NCBI GenBank assembly: GCA_020073665.1
Contig: JAIQEU010000006.1
Location: 464,773 to 528,772, forward strand
DNA from: Terriglobia bacterium
Lineage (GTDB): Bacteria; Acidobacteriota; Terriglobia; Terriglobales; Acidobacteriaceae
DNA length: 64,000 nt
Direction of reading: 5' to 3'
Below the pieces are notes generated by a model. The model saw nothing but the letters and a program-made list of their open reading frames with translations. It made no database searches and was not told where the DNA came from. Position numbers and translations under genes: made by a program. Numbering within the stretch: position 1 is the first letter of the stretch; the number at the start of each line of letters is the position of its first letter. This document shows, in pieces, positions 40,470 to 50,124 of the stretch.

Positions 40470-43331
40470 ATGGCCAGCCGAACGTCAGGTCAGGATTTGT
40501 TCGTCGGCGTAGAACTGGGCCACTACCGCATCGTCGAAAAGATCGGCGCCGGCGGCATGGGAGAAGTCTATCGCGCCCACGATGAGCACCTCGCCCGGGA
40601 TGTAGCGATCAAAGTCCTTCCGCCCGGTACACTCATTGACGAATCCACCCGCAAGCATTTCCGCAAAGAAGCGCTGACTCTCTCGCAGCTCAATCATCCC
40701 AATGTCGCCACGATTCATGACTTCGATACGTATCAGGGCGTGGACTTCCTGGTCATGGAGTACATCCCTGGGGTTACGCTGAGTGAGTCGTTGACAAAAG
40801 GGCCGCTGCCCGAGAAGGAAGTTCTCCGGTTGGGGGTGCAACTCGCCGAAGGTCTGGCGGCGGCCCATGAACACGGGGTCGTTCATCGTGACCTGAAGCC
40901 CGGCAACTTGCGGGTTACGAGCGACGGCCGGCTGAAAATTCTTGACTTCGGGCTGGCCAAGCTGCGGCGTCCAGTCACGGACAGCGCCGCGACGGAGAGT
41001 TTCAGCGAGACCCAAACGATGGCCGGGACTTTGCCCTACATGGCGCCGGAGCAGTTGCTGGGCGGAGAGATCGACGCTCGGACTGATATTCATGCGGCCG
41101 GGTCGGTGCTGTACGAGATGGCGACGGGGCAAAGGCCGTTTGCTGAGGTGGAAGGCTCACAACTGATCGGTGCGATTCTGCGCAAGCCGCCACTAGCACC
41201 TGCCTCTCTCAATCCCAGGGTGTCTCCGGAACTGGAGCGGATCATCGGGAAGTGCCTGGAGAAGGAACCGGAAAACCGTTACCAGTCGGCGAAGGATCTG
41301 GCGGTGGATTTGCGGCGGCTGGGCATGCCCAGTATCGCAACCCAAGCCCCCGCCCGAAGACAAGTACGTAAACATCCCTCCTGGAAAATCCTCTTGGTCT
41401 TGGGTATGACCGTTGCTGTGCTTCTGGGGGCTGGAGTGCTACTGCTCCGCTCGCGGCGCGCCCACACCCTGACGGAGCGGGACACCGTTGTGCTTGCCGA
41501 TTTTGGCAACAATACCGGCGATCCGGTGTTCGACGACACGCTGAAGACCGGGCTCAGCGTTTCCTTGCGGCAATCGCCTTTCCTGAATTTGTTGTCCGAC
41601 AGCCAAGTCACGGCAACCTTGCAACTGATGACTCTTCCAGCCAACACAAAACTCACGCCCGACGTGGCTCGCGAGCTTTGCCTGCGTGCCGGCAGTAAGG
41701 GCTACATTGCCGGATCGATTGACGTTCTGGGCAGCGAATATGTGCTGGGGCTCAAGGCGGTGAATTGCCAGAACGGAGACACGCTGGCTCAGGAGCAGGT
41801 GACGGCGGCGACCAAGGAGAAAGTGCTGGATAGACTCGGGGACGCAGCATCGAAGCTGCGCGAGGAACTGGGCGAATCGCTGGCGACCGTGCAAAAATTT
41901 GATGTTTCGCTTGAACAGGCCACCACGCCTTCGCTCGAAGCTCTGAAAGCGCTCAGCCTCGGCCACAAAGCTGTCCCAGGCATTGCTGCTGCGCTGCCAT
42001 ACTATCAGCGCGCCATCCAACTCGATCCGAATTTTGCCACGGGGTACATGCATATGGGTGCCAGCTACTTCGGTCTTGGCGAAGTCGGGCGGGCTAGGGA
42101 GTACTTCACCCGGGCGTTTCAGTTGCGCGAGCATGCCAGTGAGTTGGAAAGGCTGGCGATCTCCACCTACTACTACAGGGTTGTCACAGGTGAACTGGAT
42201 AAAGCGGCCAAGACGGTTCAGGAGGAGATTGCGAGCTACCCGAGAAACTCCTTCGGGTACGGCAATTTGGGTTTAGTGTTGGCCTTTATGGGGCAGTATC
42301 CGAGGGCCGCGGAGATGACTCGAGAGGCTCTGCGCCTTGCGCCGGATGGTGCGACTTGGTACACGAATCTGGCCAACGATGAGCTTGCCTTGCAACGCTT
42401 CGACGAGGCACGGCAGATCATCCATGAGGCGCAGACGCGGAAACTCGACGATCCGATCCATCGGAATGCGCTCTATGCTCTAGCCTGGCTTGGCGCCGAC
42501 GGTCCGGCAATGGTGGAGCAGAAGCAGTGGTTCGCAAGTCACCGCGAATATGAGAACTATGGACTTGCGCTCGCATCCGACACCGAGGCATACGCGGGGC
42601 ATATCGGCAAGGCACGTGAACTGACGAAGCGGGCGGTTGACTCCGCGATTGGGACTGACAGCCAGGAAATTGGCGCAGTCTATCTGGCGATTGCTGCTCA
42701 GCGAGAGGCCGCCTACGGCAACGCCACAAAAGCCCGGCAGGTAGCGGCAGAGGCTTTCAAGCTTGCTCCGGCGAGCCCGGGGGCTGAAGCCGAGGCGACC
42801 CTAGCGTTTGCCATGGCGGGCGATAGGGCCCGGGCCGAGTCCTTGGCCCAAGACCTAGGGAAACGTTTCCCATTGGACACGCAAATGCAGTCGCTCTGGC
42901 TGCCAGCGATTCAGGCGCAATTGGCGCTGGAGAGAAAGAGCCCGGTTTCCGCCCTGAGTACCCTGCAAGCTGCTACACCCATCGAGTTGGGGCAATTTCA
43001 GTTCGTCCTCAACATCTCCTGCCTCTATCCCGTGTACGTACGAGGAGAGGCATACTTAGCTGCCGGTCAGGGCCGTGCTGCCGCCGCCGAGTTTCAGAAG
43101 ATTCTCGATCACAGCGGGATCGTGTGGAACTGCTGGACGGGAGCGTTGGCGCATCTGGGAGTAGCTCGTGCCAATGCCTTGGAGTCGAGAACTTCGCAAG
43201 GCGCCGATGCCGATGCTGCTCGCGTCCGGGCGCTCGCCGCCTATAAAAATTTCCTCACGCTCTGGAAAGATGCCGACGCCGATGTTCCCATCCTCAAGCA
43301 GGCCAAGGCCGAGTACGCGAAGCTGCAATAG
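40470..43331 (+). CDS. Membrane Ser/Thr protein kinase with TPR sensor domain
   Basis: 953 aa; GGGGAGGGAGA precedes the ATG. Kinase residues 19-290: GAGGMGEVY, VAIK (K48), HRDLKPGNL, DFG and MAPEQLLGG. One transmembrane helix (ILLVLGMTVAVLLGAGVLLL, about 312-331) is followed by a domain beginning DTVVLADFGNNTGDPVFD (a TolB-N-like alpha/beta module seen in such kinases), then about eight TPR units (GYMHMGASYFGLGEVGRA; GYGNLGLVLAFMGQYPRA, and so on). Same family and architecture plan as the upstream kinase, with a different sensor. Substrate unknown. Confidence 0.94.
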   Translation: MASRTSGQDLFVGVELGHYRIVEKIGAGGMGEVYRAHDEHLARDVAIKVLPPGTLIDESTRKHFRKEALTLSQLNHPNVATIHDFDTYQGVDFLVMEYIPGVTLSESLTKGPLPEKEVLRLGVQLAEGLAAAHEHGVVHRDLKPGNLRVTSDGRLKILDFGLAKLRRPVTDSAATESFSETQTMAGTLPYMAPEQLLGGEIDARTDIHAAGSVLYEMATGQRPFAEVEGSQLIGAILRKPPLAPASLNPRVSPELERIIGKCLEKEPENRYQSAKDLAVDLRRLGMPSIATQAPARRQVRKHPSWKILLVLGMTVAVLLGAGVLLLRSRRAHTLTERDTVVLADFGNNTGDPVFDDTLKTGLSVSLRQSPFLNLLSDSQVTATLQLMTLPANTKLTPDVARELCLRAGSKGYIAGSIDVLGSEYVLGLKAVNCQNGDTLAQEQVTAATKEKVLDRLGDAASKLREELGESLATVQKFDVSLEQATTPSLEALKALSLGHKAVPGIAAALPYYQRAIQLDPNFATGYMHMGASYFGLGEVGRAREYFTRAFQLREHASELERLAISTYYYRVVTGELDKAAKTVQEEIASYPRNSFGYGNLGLVLAFMGQYPRAAEMTREALRLAPDGATWYTNLANDELALQRFDEARQIIHEAQTRKLDDPIHRNALYALAWLGADGPAMVEQKQWFASHREYENYGLALASDTEAYAGHIGKARELTKRAVDSAIGTDSQEIGAVYLAIAAQREAAYGNATKARQVAAEAFKLAPASPGAEAEATLAFAMAGDRARAESLAQDLGKRFPLDTQMQSLWLPAIQAQLALERKSPVSALSTLQAATPIELGQFQFVLNISCLYPVYVRGEAYLAAGQGRAAAAEFQKILDHSGIVWNCWTGALAHLGVARANALESRTSQGADADAARVRALAAYKNFLTLWKDADADVPILKQAKAEYAKLQ

Positions 43332-43539
43332 CCCAATCATGACGCGGACCCACTGACCGCACCAGCTTCATCGAGTGATGCGCCGGCCATTTGCTGTCGC
43401 AAAATCGCCATTTTCACCATCACTCTCAAAGGCCGATTATGCGAAGCGCTCTAGTTTCGGGTCGGCCTGTGCACCGTTTTGCGGCGTTGCGCTGACGGGC
43501 ATAACCGTTAGAATGGGACAGTTCGTCGCGAACCCAATC

Positions 43540-46500
43540 ATGTCTCAATTCGTTCACCTGCACCTGCACACCGACTACTCGATGCTCGATGGCGCTTGTG
43601 GCGTCGAAAAGCTTGTTCAGCGGGTAAAAGAGCTGGGCATGCCGGCTGTCGCCATGACCGACCATGGCAACATCTTTGGCGCTATTGAATTCGTGAATGC
43701 GGCACACAAGGCAGGGGTCAAGCCCATCGTAGGCTGCGAGTTGTACATCTGCAAGAAGGACGATCACAACATTGAGCGGACGCCGCCCGAAGGCGACACC
43801 TACAACCATCTGCTGGTGCTGGCGGAAAACGAAGAGGGTTACCGCAACCTGGCGAGGATCACTTCAGAAGCTTCGTTGCGCGGGTTTTACTACAAGCCGC
43901 GGGTGAGCAAGAAATTTCTCGCGGAGCATTCGAAGGGGTTGATCGGACTATCCGGCTGCCTGAAAGGGGAAGTCGCCGAATATCTGATGGACGAAAAGTA
44001 CGAGACCGCCCGCGCCGCGGCCGCAACCTACCGCGACATTTTTGGAAAGGAAAACTTCTTCCTCGAGATCCAGGACCAGGGCCTGGAGATGGAACACCGT
44101 ATCCATCAAAACCTGTTCCGCCTGGAAAAAGATCTTGGCCTGCCCATGGTGGCCACCAACGACAGCCACTACCTGTGCGAAGACGATGCCCACGCGCAGG
44201 ATGTGATGCTGTGCATTCAGACGGGTAAGTCCATCCAGGACACCAACCGCATGAAGTTTCAGGGCACCCAGTTTTTCGTCAAGAGCCACGACGAAATGGC
44301 GGTGGTGTTCAAAGACGCCCCCGACGTGCTCTCGCGGACTCTGGCCATCGCCGAGCGCTGCAACCTGCGACTGGAAAAAGTCAGCAACCCGTTCCCCCAC
44401 TTTGAGGTGCCCGAGGGCTACACCCTCGACAGCTACTTCGAGCATATCTGCCGGCAGGGATTTGCGCGGCGATTGGAAGCACTGCGCACACTCTCGTCCC
44501 AGGGCCGGTTGAAGCACAGCATCGCCGAGTACGAACAGCGGCTGGTGCGGGAAATGTCCATCATCCAGCAGATGAAGTTCTCGGGATACTTCCTGATCGT
44601 CTGGGACTTCATCCGCTACGCCAAGGAACACGACATCCCGGTGGGTCCGGGCCGCGGTTCAGCCGCCGGCTCGCTGGTTTCCTACGCGATGGGGATCACC
44701 GATATTGATCCGCTGCAGCACGAGTTGCTGTTCGAGCGCTTCCTGAATCCGGAGCGCGTTTCCATGCCGGATATCGATATCGATTTCTGCATGAATCGGC
44801 GGGGCGAGGTCATCAACTACGTCACCGCCAAGTACGGCCGCGAGAACGTGGCGCAGATTATTACGTTCGGCACCATGGCGGCAAAGGCGGCAATCAAAGA
44901 TGTGGGCCGCGCCATGGACGTGCCCTACAGCGACGTGGATCGCATCGCCAAGATGGTGCCCACCACGCTGAACATCACCCTGGAGCAGGCACTCAAAGAT
45001 TCGCCGGCGCTGCAGCAGGCTTACCAGGGCGACACCCAGGTGCGGCAGTTGATCGACACCGCGAAGAAGCTCGAAGGGTTGGTGCGCAACGCGGGAGTGC
45101 ACGCCGCGGGTGTGGTGATTTCGCCCCGTCCGCTGATGGAACTGGTGCCGCTGCACAAGACCAAGAACGACGAAATTGTCACGGCCTTCGACATGAACGC
45201 CATCGAAAAGATGGGTCTGTTGAAGATGGATTTTCTGGGCCTGACCACACTCACCATTCTGGATGACGCGGTGAAGCTGATTGTCCAGACCCGGGGAGAG
45301 ACCATTGCGCTGCCCGACATTCCGCTCACCGACCAGAGCACGTACGAAAAAGTGTTTCACACCGGGTTGACCTCGGGCGTGTTCCAGTTTGAATCGCATG
45401 GCATGCGCGACGTACTGCGCCGTTACCGGCCCAACTCCATCGAAGACCTGACGGCCCTGAACGCGCTGTACCGTCCGGGGCCGATCCAGGGCGGCATGAT
45501 CGATGACTTCATCGACCGCAAGCACGGCCGCAAGCGCATTGAGTACGAACTGCCCGAACTGAAGGAAGTGCTGGAAGAGACGCTGGGGGTCATCGTCTAC
45601 CAGGAACAGGTGATGCAGATCGCCAACCGCCTCGCGGGCTACTCCCTGGGCGAGGCGGACCTGTTGCGCCGCGCCATGGGCAAGAAGAAGGCGGAAGAAA
45701 TGGCCCAGCAGCGCGAGCGCTTTGTGATGGGCGCGACCCAACGCGGATTCCCTCCCAAGAAGATCGAGAAGATTTTCGACCTCATGGCGCAGTTCGCGGG
45801 ATACGGTTTCAACAAGTCGCATTCCGCTGCCTACGCGCTGCTGGCATATCACACCGCGTATCTGAAGACCCATTACCCGGTGGAGTTCATGGCCGCTCTG
45901 TTGACCTCAGTGACCGGCAGCACCGACGACGTGGTCAAGTACATCAACGAATGCCGCGAGATGGGGATTGGCGTGGAACCGCCGGACATCAACGTCAGCG
46001 ACGCCAACTTTACGCCGCATGGCGCGGCGATCCGCTTCGGACTGGCGGCGGTTAAGAATGTAGGCCACAACGCGATTGATTCGATTGTTACCGGGCGCAA
46101 GAAGCAGGGCGCGTACCGCTCAATTTTCGAATTCTGCGAGAGCGTGGACCTGCGGCTGCTCAACAAGCGCGTGCTGGAATCGCTGATCAAGAGCGGCGCC
46201 ATGGACTCGCTCGGACGCCGTGCCCAGTTGATGGGGGTGCTCGACAAGGCCATCGAAGGCGCACAGAAAACCCAGCGCGACGCCGAATCCGGCCAGCACG
46301 GCCTGTTTGGCGTGTTTCAGGACCAGGAGATCCAGCACCACAATGACAAGTTGCCGGACGTGCCCGATTGGGATGAGCACCAGCGGCTGGCCAACGAGAA
46401 GGAAATCCTGGGTTTCTTCATCACCGGACATCCGCTGGAGAAATACCGCGAGAAGCTGGAAGACCTGCGCGCGTTGGGTACGCAGGACCTGGCGGTCATG

Positions 46501-47022
46501 AAGGCTTCCACCGGAAAAGAGGAAAACATTACCACGGCCGGCATCATTACCAATCTTCGGGTGCTCAAGTCGAAAAAGGGAGATTTCTACGCCCAAGCCT
46601 CGCTCGAAGACATGGCTGGTTCGGTGGACATGCTGGTGTTTCCCGAGGCCTACAAGAAACTTGGGGAGAAAGTGAAGTTGGAAGTGCCGGTATTGATTCG
46701 GGCTGGCGTGCGCATCGAGGAAGGCGCCAATCCCAAGCTGACGGTGAACGACATCCAGCCCCTGGAAGACGCCAAGGTTCCGCTGCCACGTTCATTGCGG
46801 ATTCGCGTCCCGCTGGAAAGCTCCTCCGAGGCCACAATCGATGCCCTGTATGCGCTGTTTTGTGAGCGCAAAGGCGAAGCCAAGGTGTTATTCGACGTGG
46901 AACGCCAGGGCGATTTCATGGTGGTGATGGAGGCGGAAGGCTATAATGTGCAACCAGACCGCAGCTTTATCGCGCGTGCGGAGGAATTGTGCGGACGAGG
47001 CGCGGTGCGAGTGATTGACTGA
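43540..47022 (+). CDS. dnaE: DNA polymerase III alpha subunit
   Basis: 1160 aa from the ATG at 43540, the normal DnaE length; the open frame runs further upstream (43375) but the conserved N-terminus MSQFVHLHLHTDYSMLDG starts here. PHP domain at the N-terminus with the HLH histidines and MTDHGN; polymerase palm with GPGRGSAAGSLVSYAMGI and the catalytic MPDIDIDFCMNRRGE; then the helix-hairpin and OB-fold C-terminal part (ITTAGIITNLRVLKSKKG). It is the catalytic replicase subunit. It is upstream of accA in the same direction with a 159-bp gap. Confidence 0.97.
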   Translation: MSQFVHLHLHTDYSMLDGACGVEKLVQRVKELGMPAVAMTDHGNIFGAIEFVNAAHKAGVKPIVGCELYICKKDDHNIERTPPEGDTYNHLLVLAENEEGYRNLARITSEASLRGFYYKPRVSKKFLAEHSKGLIGLSGCLKGEVAEYLMDEKYETARAAAATYRDIFGKENFFLEIQDQGLEMEHRIHQNLFRLEKDLGLPMVATNDSHYLCEDDAHAQDVMLCIQTGKSIQDTNRMKFQGTQFFVKSHDEMAVVFKDAPDVLSRTLAIAERCNLRLEKVSNPFPHFEVPEGYTLDSYFEHICRQGFARRLEALRTLSSQGRLKHSIAEYEQRLVREMSIIQQMKFSGYFLIVWDFIRYAKEHDIPVGPGRGSAAGSLVSYAMGITDIDPLQHELLFERFLNPERVSMPDIDIDFCMNRRGEVINYVTAKYGRENVAQIITFGTMAAKAAIKDVGRAMDVPYSDVDRIAKMVPTTLNITLEQALKDSPALQQAYQGDTQVRQLIDTAKKLEGLVRNAGVHAAGVVISPRPLMELVPLHKTKNDEIVTAFDMNAIEKMGLLKMDFLGLTTLTILDDAVKLIVQTRGETIALPDIPLTDQSTYEKVFHTGLTSGVFQFESHGMRDVLRRYRPNSIEDLTALNALYRPGPIQGGMIDDFIDRKHGRKRIEYELPELKEVLEETLGVIVYQEQVMQIANRLAGYSLGEADLLRRAMGKKKAEEMAQQRERFVMGATQRGFPPKKIEKIFDLMAQFAGYGFNKSHSAAYALLAYHTAYLKTHYPVEFMAALLTSVTGSTDDVVKYINECREMGIGVEPPDINVSDANFTPHGAAIRFGLAAVKNVGHNAIDSIVTGRKKQGAYRSIFEFCESVDLRLLNKRVLESLIKSGAMDSLGRRAQLMGVLDKAIEGAQKTQRDAESGQHGLFGVFQDQEIQHHNDKLPDVPDWDEHQRLANEKEILGFFITGHPLEKYREKLEDLRALGTQDLAVMKASTGKEENITTAGIITNLRVLKSKKGDFYAQASLEDMAGSVDMLVFPEAYKKLGEKVKLEVPVLIRAGVRIEEGANPKLTVNDIQPLEDAKVPLPRSLRIRVPLESSSEATIDALYALFCERKGEAKVLFDVERQGDFMVVMEAEGYNVQPDRSFIARAEELCGRGAVRVID

Positions 47023-47181
47023 AATCTGCGGTCAATGAGAGCTTCCATTCCCAGAGGATCCAGCGCGCGAGTGAAGGCTGTCCCGGCGGTGGCCAACCCC
47101 GCCCTGGTGGTTACCAGCGCTGACTTCCTACTGTCGATGGTGGAAGCCCGTTGGACTGCGAGAAATGGTGACGGCAGCAAG

Positions 47182-48141
47182 ATGGAAACTGGAATCAGGG
47201 CACAGCAGGAACTGGAGAAAATCGAGCAGCAGATTGCCAAGCTGCAGGCGGCTCCCGGGCAGAACGAAGAAACCCGGGGCCAGATCCAGCAACTGCGCGA
47301 CCGCATCCACGCCCTGCGCCAGCAGGTCTCGCTGCACCGGAATGCCTGGGAAAAGACGGAACTGGCCCGCCACCCGCAACGTCCCTACACCCTCGACTAC
47401 GTGGAGCGCATCTTCACCGACTGGAGCGAGATCCACGGAGACCGGGGCTTTGCGGACGATCCCGCCATCGTTTGCGGCATGGCCCGCTTTCACGGCGAAG
47501 ACGTGATGGTCATCGGCCACCAGAAGGCGCGTGACACCAAGCAGAAGGTCTACCGCAATTTCGGCATGCCCAATCCCGAGGGCTACCGCAAGGCGCTGCG
47601 CGCCATGAAAATTGCGGAAAAGTGGGGACGCCCGGTTCTCACCTTCGTGGATACCCCCGGAGCGTATCCCGGCCTGGGCGCTGAAGAACGTGGCCAGGCC
47701 GAAGCCATCGCCCGCAATTTGCGCGAGATGGCACGCCTGCGCGTGCCCATCATCACGACCATCACCGGGGAAGGGGGCAGCGGTGGCGCCCTGGCCATTG
47801 CCGTCGCTGACCGGGTGCTGATGATGGAAAACACGATCTATTCCGTGATCTCTCCTGAGGGTTGCGCGTCGATTATGTGGCGCGACGCGACCAAGAAAGA
47901 TCTGGCAGCCCAGGCGTTGCACATTACGGCGAAGGACTTGAGCGAACTGGGCTGCATTGACGATATCGTGCCCGAGCCTGAAGGCGGGGCGCACCTGGAC
48001 CACGAAGCGGCGGCGGCGTTGCTGGACGAGGCCCTGGTGAAGCACTTCGCGCAGGTTCGCGCCCTGCCGGCCGCGGAATTGGTCGCCTCACGATATAATA
48101 AGTTCCGTCACATGGCGCAGTTCCTGCAGGTCGAAGCCTAG
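47182..48141 (+). CDS. accA: Acetyl-CoA carboxylase carboxyltransferase subunit alpha
   Basis: 319 aa from the ATG at 47182, matching the usual AccA length; a longer frame to 47035 has no family resemblance. Landmarks: the N-terminal coiled helix [79 protein letters not shown] and [20 protein letters not shown], ending MAQFLQVEA. It pairs with AccD to make malonyl-CoA, the committed step of fatty acid synthesis; accD is not in this window. Confidence 0.96.
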   Translation: METGIRAQQELEKIEQQIAKLQAAPGQNEETRGQIQQLRDRIHALRQQVSLHRNAWEKTELARHPQRPYTLDYVERIFTDWSEIHGDRGFADDPAIVCGMARFHGEDVMVIGHQKARDTKQKVYRNFGMPNPEGYRKALRAMKIAEKWGRPVLTFVDTPGAYPGLGAEERGQAEAIARNLREMARLRVPIITTITGEGGSGGALAIAVADRVLMMENTIYSVISPEGCASIMWRDATKKDLAAQALHITAKDLSELGCIDDIVPEPEGGAHLDHEAAAALLDEALVKHFAQVRALPAAELVASRYNKFRHMAQFLQVEA

Positions 48142-48207
48142 TTCCTCGCCGGGTACCCTTCCCGGAAACGCAGCGTTCCGCGCCTGTTCGAGACCACTCC
48201 GGTGCCG

Positions 48208-48213
48208 TATAAT
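48208..48213 (+). promoter_or_regulatory. Putative -10 box for the korAB operon
   Basis: TATAAT lies 71 bp before the korA ATG, with TGTTCG at 48185-48190 as a poor -35 at 17-bp spacing. Confidence 0.4.
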
Positions 48214-48245
48214 AAAGAGTTTCGCACCTCCTCCACACATCACCC

Positions 48246-48263
48246 GGCGGGCGGGGGCCCGCC
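48246..48263. repeat. Perfect 7-bp-arm inverted repeat in the korA leader
   Basis: GGCGGGC GGGG GCCCGCC. It lies 21 bp before the korA start, just ahead of the AAGGAAGG ribosome-binding site, so it would form a stable mRNA hairpin in the leader if transcription starts at the upstream TATAAT. Confidence 0.6.
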
Positions 48264-48284
48264 TCACCAAAGGAAGGAATTGGG

Positions 48285-50123
48285 ATGGCCACCACGGATA
48301 TAGCGCTCCACCAGGACAGCGGTTCGGTGGAGCGGAAGCGCGTCGTCAACAACATGAGCATTCAGGTGGCGACCGTCAACGGCAGCGGTTCGCAGAGCTC
48401 CAACACCGTGCTGCTGCGCAGTATTTTTCAGATGGGAGTTCCAGTCTCGGGCAAGAATCTTTTCCCCTCGAATATCGCGGGCCTGCCGACCTGGTACACC
48501 ATTCGCGCCAACAAGGACGGTTACATCGCGCGCAAGAAGGAAATCGACTTTCTGATCGCCATGAACGTCGAAACGGCCCGGGAAGATGTAATGTCGCTGG
48601 CGCCCGGCGCCGCGGTGCTCTACGACGAGCCGCTGAAGCTGGACGCTCTGCGCAGCGACCTGGTTTTCTATTCTGTCCCCTACGACAAGCTGGTGGCGCC
48701 CGTCTGTCCTGAGGCCAAGTTGCGCAAGCTGGTCAAGAACATGATTTACGTGGGCGTGGTGGCCAAGCTGCTCGATATCGAGATGGGGGAAGTTGAAAAG
48801 GCCATTCGCAAACAATTTGCCAAGAAAGTGAAAGCCGCCAATCTCAATCTGGCGGCGGTGCAAGCGGGATACGATTACGCCGCCTCCAGCCTGACCAAGC
48901 GCGACCCGTATTTCGTGCAACGGATGAACAAGACCGCAGGCAAGATCATCATCGACGGCAACGCGGCCGCGGCCCTGGGCTGCATGTTTGCCGGGGTGAC
49001 GGTGGTAGCCTGGTATCCCATCACCCCGTCGTCGTCGCTCCCGGAAACTCTGATTGAGTACATGAAGGAGCACCGCGTCGGTCCGGATGGCAAGGCGACG
49101 TTCGCCATCGTGCAGGCGGAAGATGAGCTGGCGGCGATCGGCATGGTAATCGGCGCGGGCTGGGCGGGCGCGCGCAGCATGACAGCAACCGCTGGCCCGG
49201 GGATCTCGCTGATGGCGGAGTTTGCTGGTCTTGCTTACTACGCGGAAGTCCCCGGCGTGGTCTGGGACATTCAGCGGGTAGGACCATCGACTGGCCTGCC
49301 TACGCGCACCTCGCAGGGCGACATCCTTTCGACGGCGTTCCTTTCCCACGGCGATACCAAGCACATCTTGCTGATTCCGTGTTCCGTGGCGGAGTGCTTC
49401 AGCATGGCCCAGGATGCATTCGATCTGGCTGAGCAATTCCAGACGCTGGTGTTTGTGATGTCGGACCTGGACCTGGGCATGAATAACTGGATGTCGGACC
49501 CCTTTACCTACCCGGAGAAGCCGATCCAGCGTGGCAAGGTCCTGACCAAAGAAGATCTGGACCGGCTGGGTGGATTTGCCCGCTACAAGGATGTGGATGG
49601 CGACGGTATTGGCTATCGGACCTTGCCCGGCACCCCCCATCCTGCGGCGGCCTACTTTACCCGCGGCACCGGACACAACGAGCACTCGCAGTACAGCGAG
49701 CGGCCGGATGATTTCGAAACCAACATGGACCGCCTGAACCGCAAGGTGGAGACTGCGCGTTCCTTTGTGCCGGCGCCCGAGTTAATGCATGGCGACAAGG
49801 CCAAAATCGGCATCATCGCGTACGGCACCTCGCACTGGGCGATCCTGGAAGCGCGCGACCAGTTGCGCAACGAATACGGCGTGGAAACCGATTACCTGCG
49901 GCTGCGGGCTTACCCGTTCTCTGCCGCGGTGGAGGAGTTCATCGAGCAGCACGACCGGGTCTACGTGATCGAGCAGAACCGCGACGCGCAAATGCACAGC
50001 ATGATCAAACTGGATATCAGGCCGGAACTGGTCACCCGGTTGCGCAGCATTGCGCACATCCACGGGTTGCCGCTGGATGCGCGTTCGGTGACCGACGAGC
50101 TGATGAGCATGGAGGGGAAGTAA
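48285..50123 (+). CDS. korA: 2-oxoacid:ferredoxin oxidoreductase, fused gamma-alpha subunit
   Basis: 612 aa with AAGGAAGG before the ATG. About residues 25-200 are the gamma domain (VNGSGSQSSNTVLLRSIFQM, DFLIAMN), then the pyrimidine-binding alpha domain with AGVTVVAWYPITPSSSLPE and AEDELAAIGMVIGAGWAGA, and the C-terminal part with FTRGTGHNEHSQYSE. The YPITPSS motif and the gamma-alpha fusion are typical of KorA of 2-oxoglutarate:ferredoxin oxidoreductase. It converts a 2-oxoacid plus CoA to acyl-CoA, CO2 and reduced ferredoxin together with KorB, encoded one base downstream. 2-Oxoglutarate is the likely substrate, by family. Confidence 0.92.
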   Translation: MATTDIALHQDSGSVERKRVVNNMSIQVATVNGSGSQSSNTVLLRSIFQMGVPVSGKNLFPSNIAGLPTWYTIRANKDGYIARKKEIDFLIAMNVETAREDVMSLAPGAAVLYDEPLKLDALRSDLVFYSVPYDKLVAPVCPEAKLRKLVKNMIYVGVVAKLLDIEMGEVEKAIRKQFAKKVKAANLNLAAVQAGYDYAASSLTKRDPYFVQRMNKTAGKIIIDGNAAAALGCMFAGVTVVAWYPITPSSSLPETLIEYMKEHRVGPDGKATFAIVQAEDELAAIGMVIGAGWAGARSMTATAGPGISLMAEFAGLAYYAEVPGVVWDIQRVGPSTGLPTRTSQGDILSTAFLSHGDTKHILLIPCSVAECFSMAQDAFDLAEQFQTLVFVMSDLDLGMNNWMSDPFTYPEKPIQRGKVLTKEDLDRLGGFARYKDVDGDGIGYRTLPGTPHPAAAYFTRGTGHNEHSQYSERPDDFETNMDRLNRKVETARSFVPAPELMHGDKAKIGIIAYGTSHWAILEARDQLRNEYGVETDYLRLRAYPFSAAVEEFIEQHDRVYVIEQNRDAQMHSMIKLDIRPELVTRLRSIAHIHGLPLDARSVTDELMSMEGK

Positions 50124-50124
50124 G

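Noticed and set aside
43375..43539. N-terminal extension of dnaE
   Set aside because: No similarity to DnaE; the PHP N-terminus starts at 43540.
44659..45873. Long minus-strand open frame inside dnaE
   Set aside because: Shadow of dnaE with reversed codon bias and no motif.
48264..49685. 473-codon minus-strand open frame over korA
   Set aside because: Antisense to a well-identified gene; His/Gln-rich composition and no domain.
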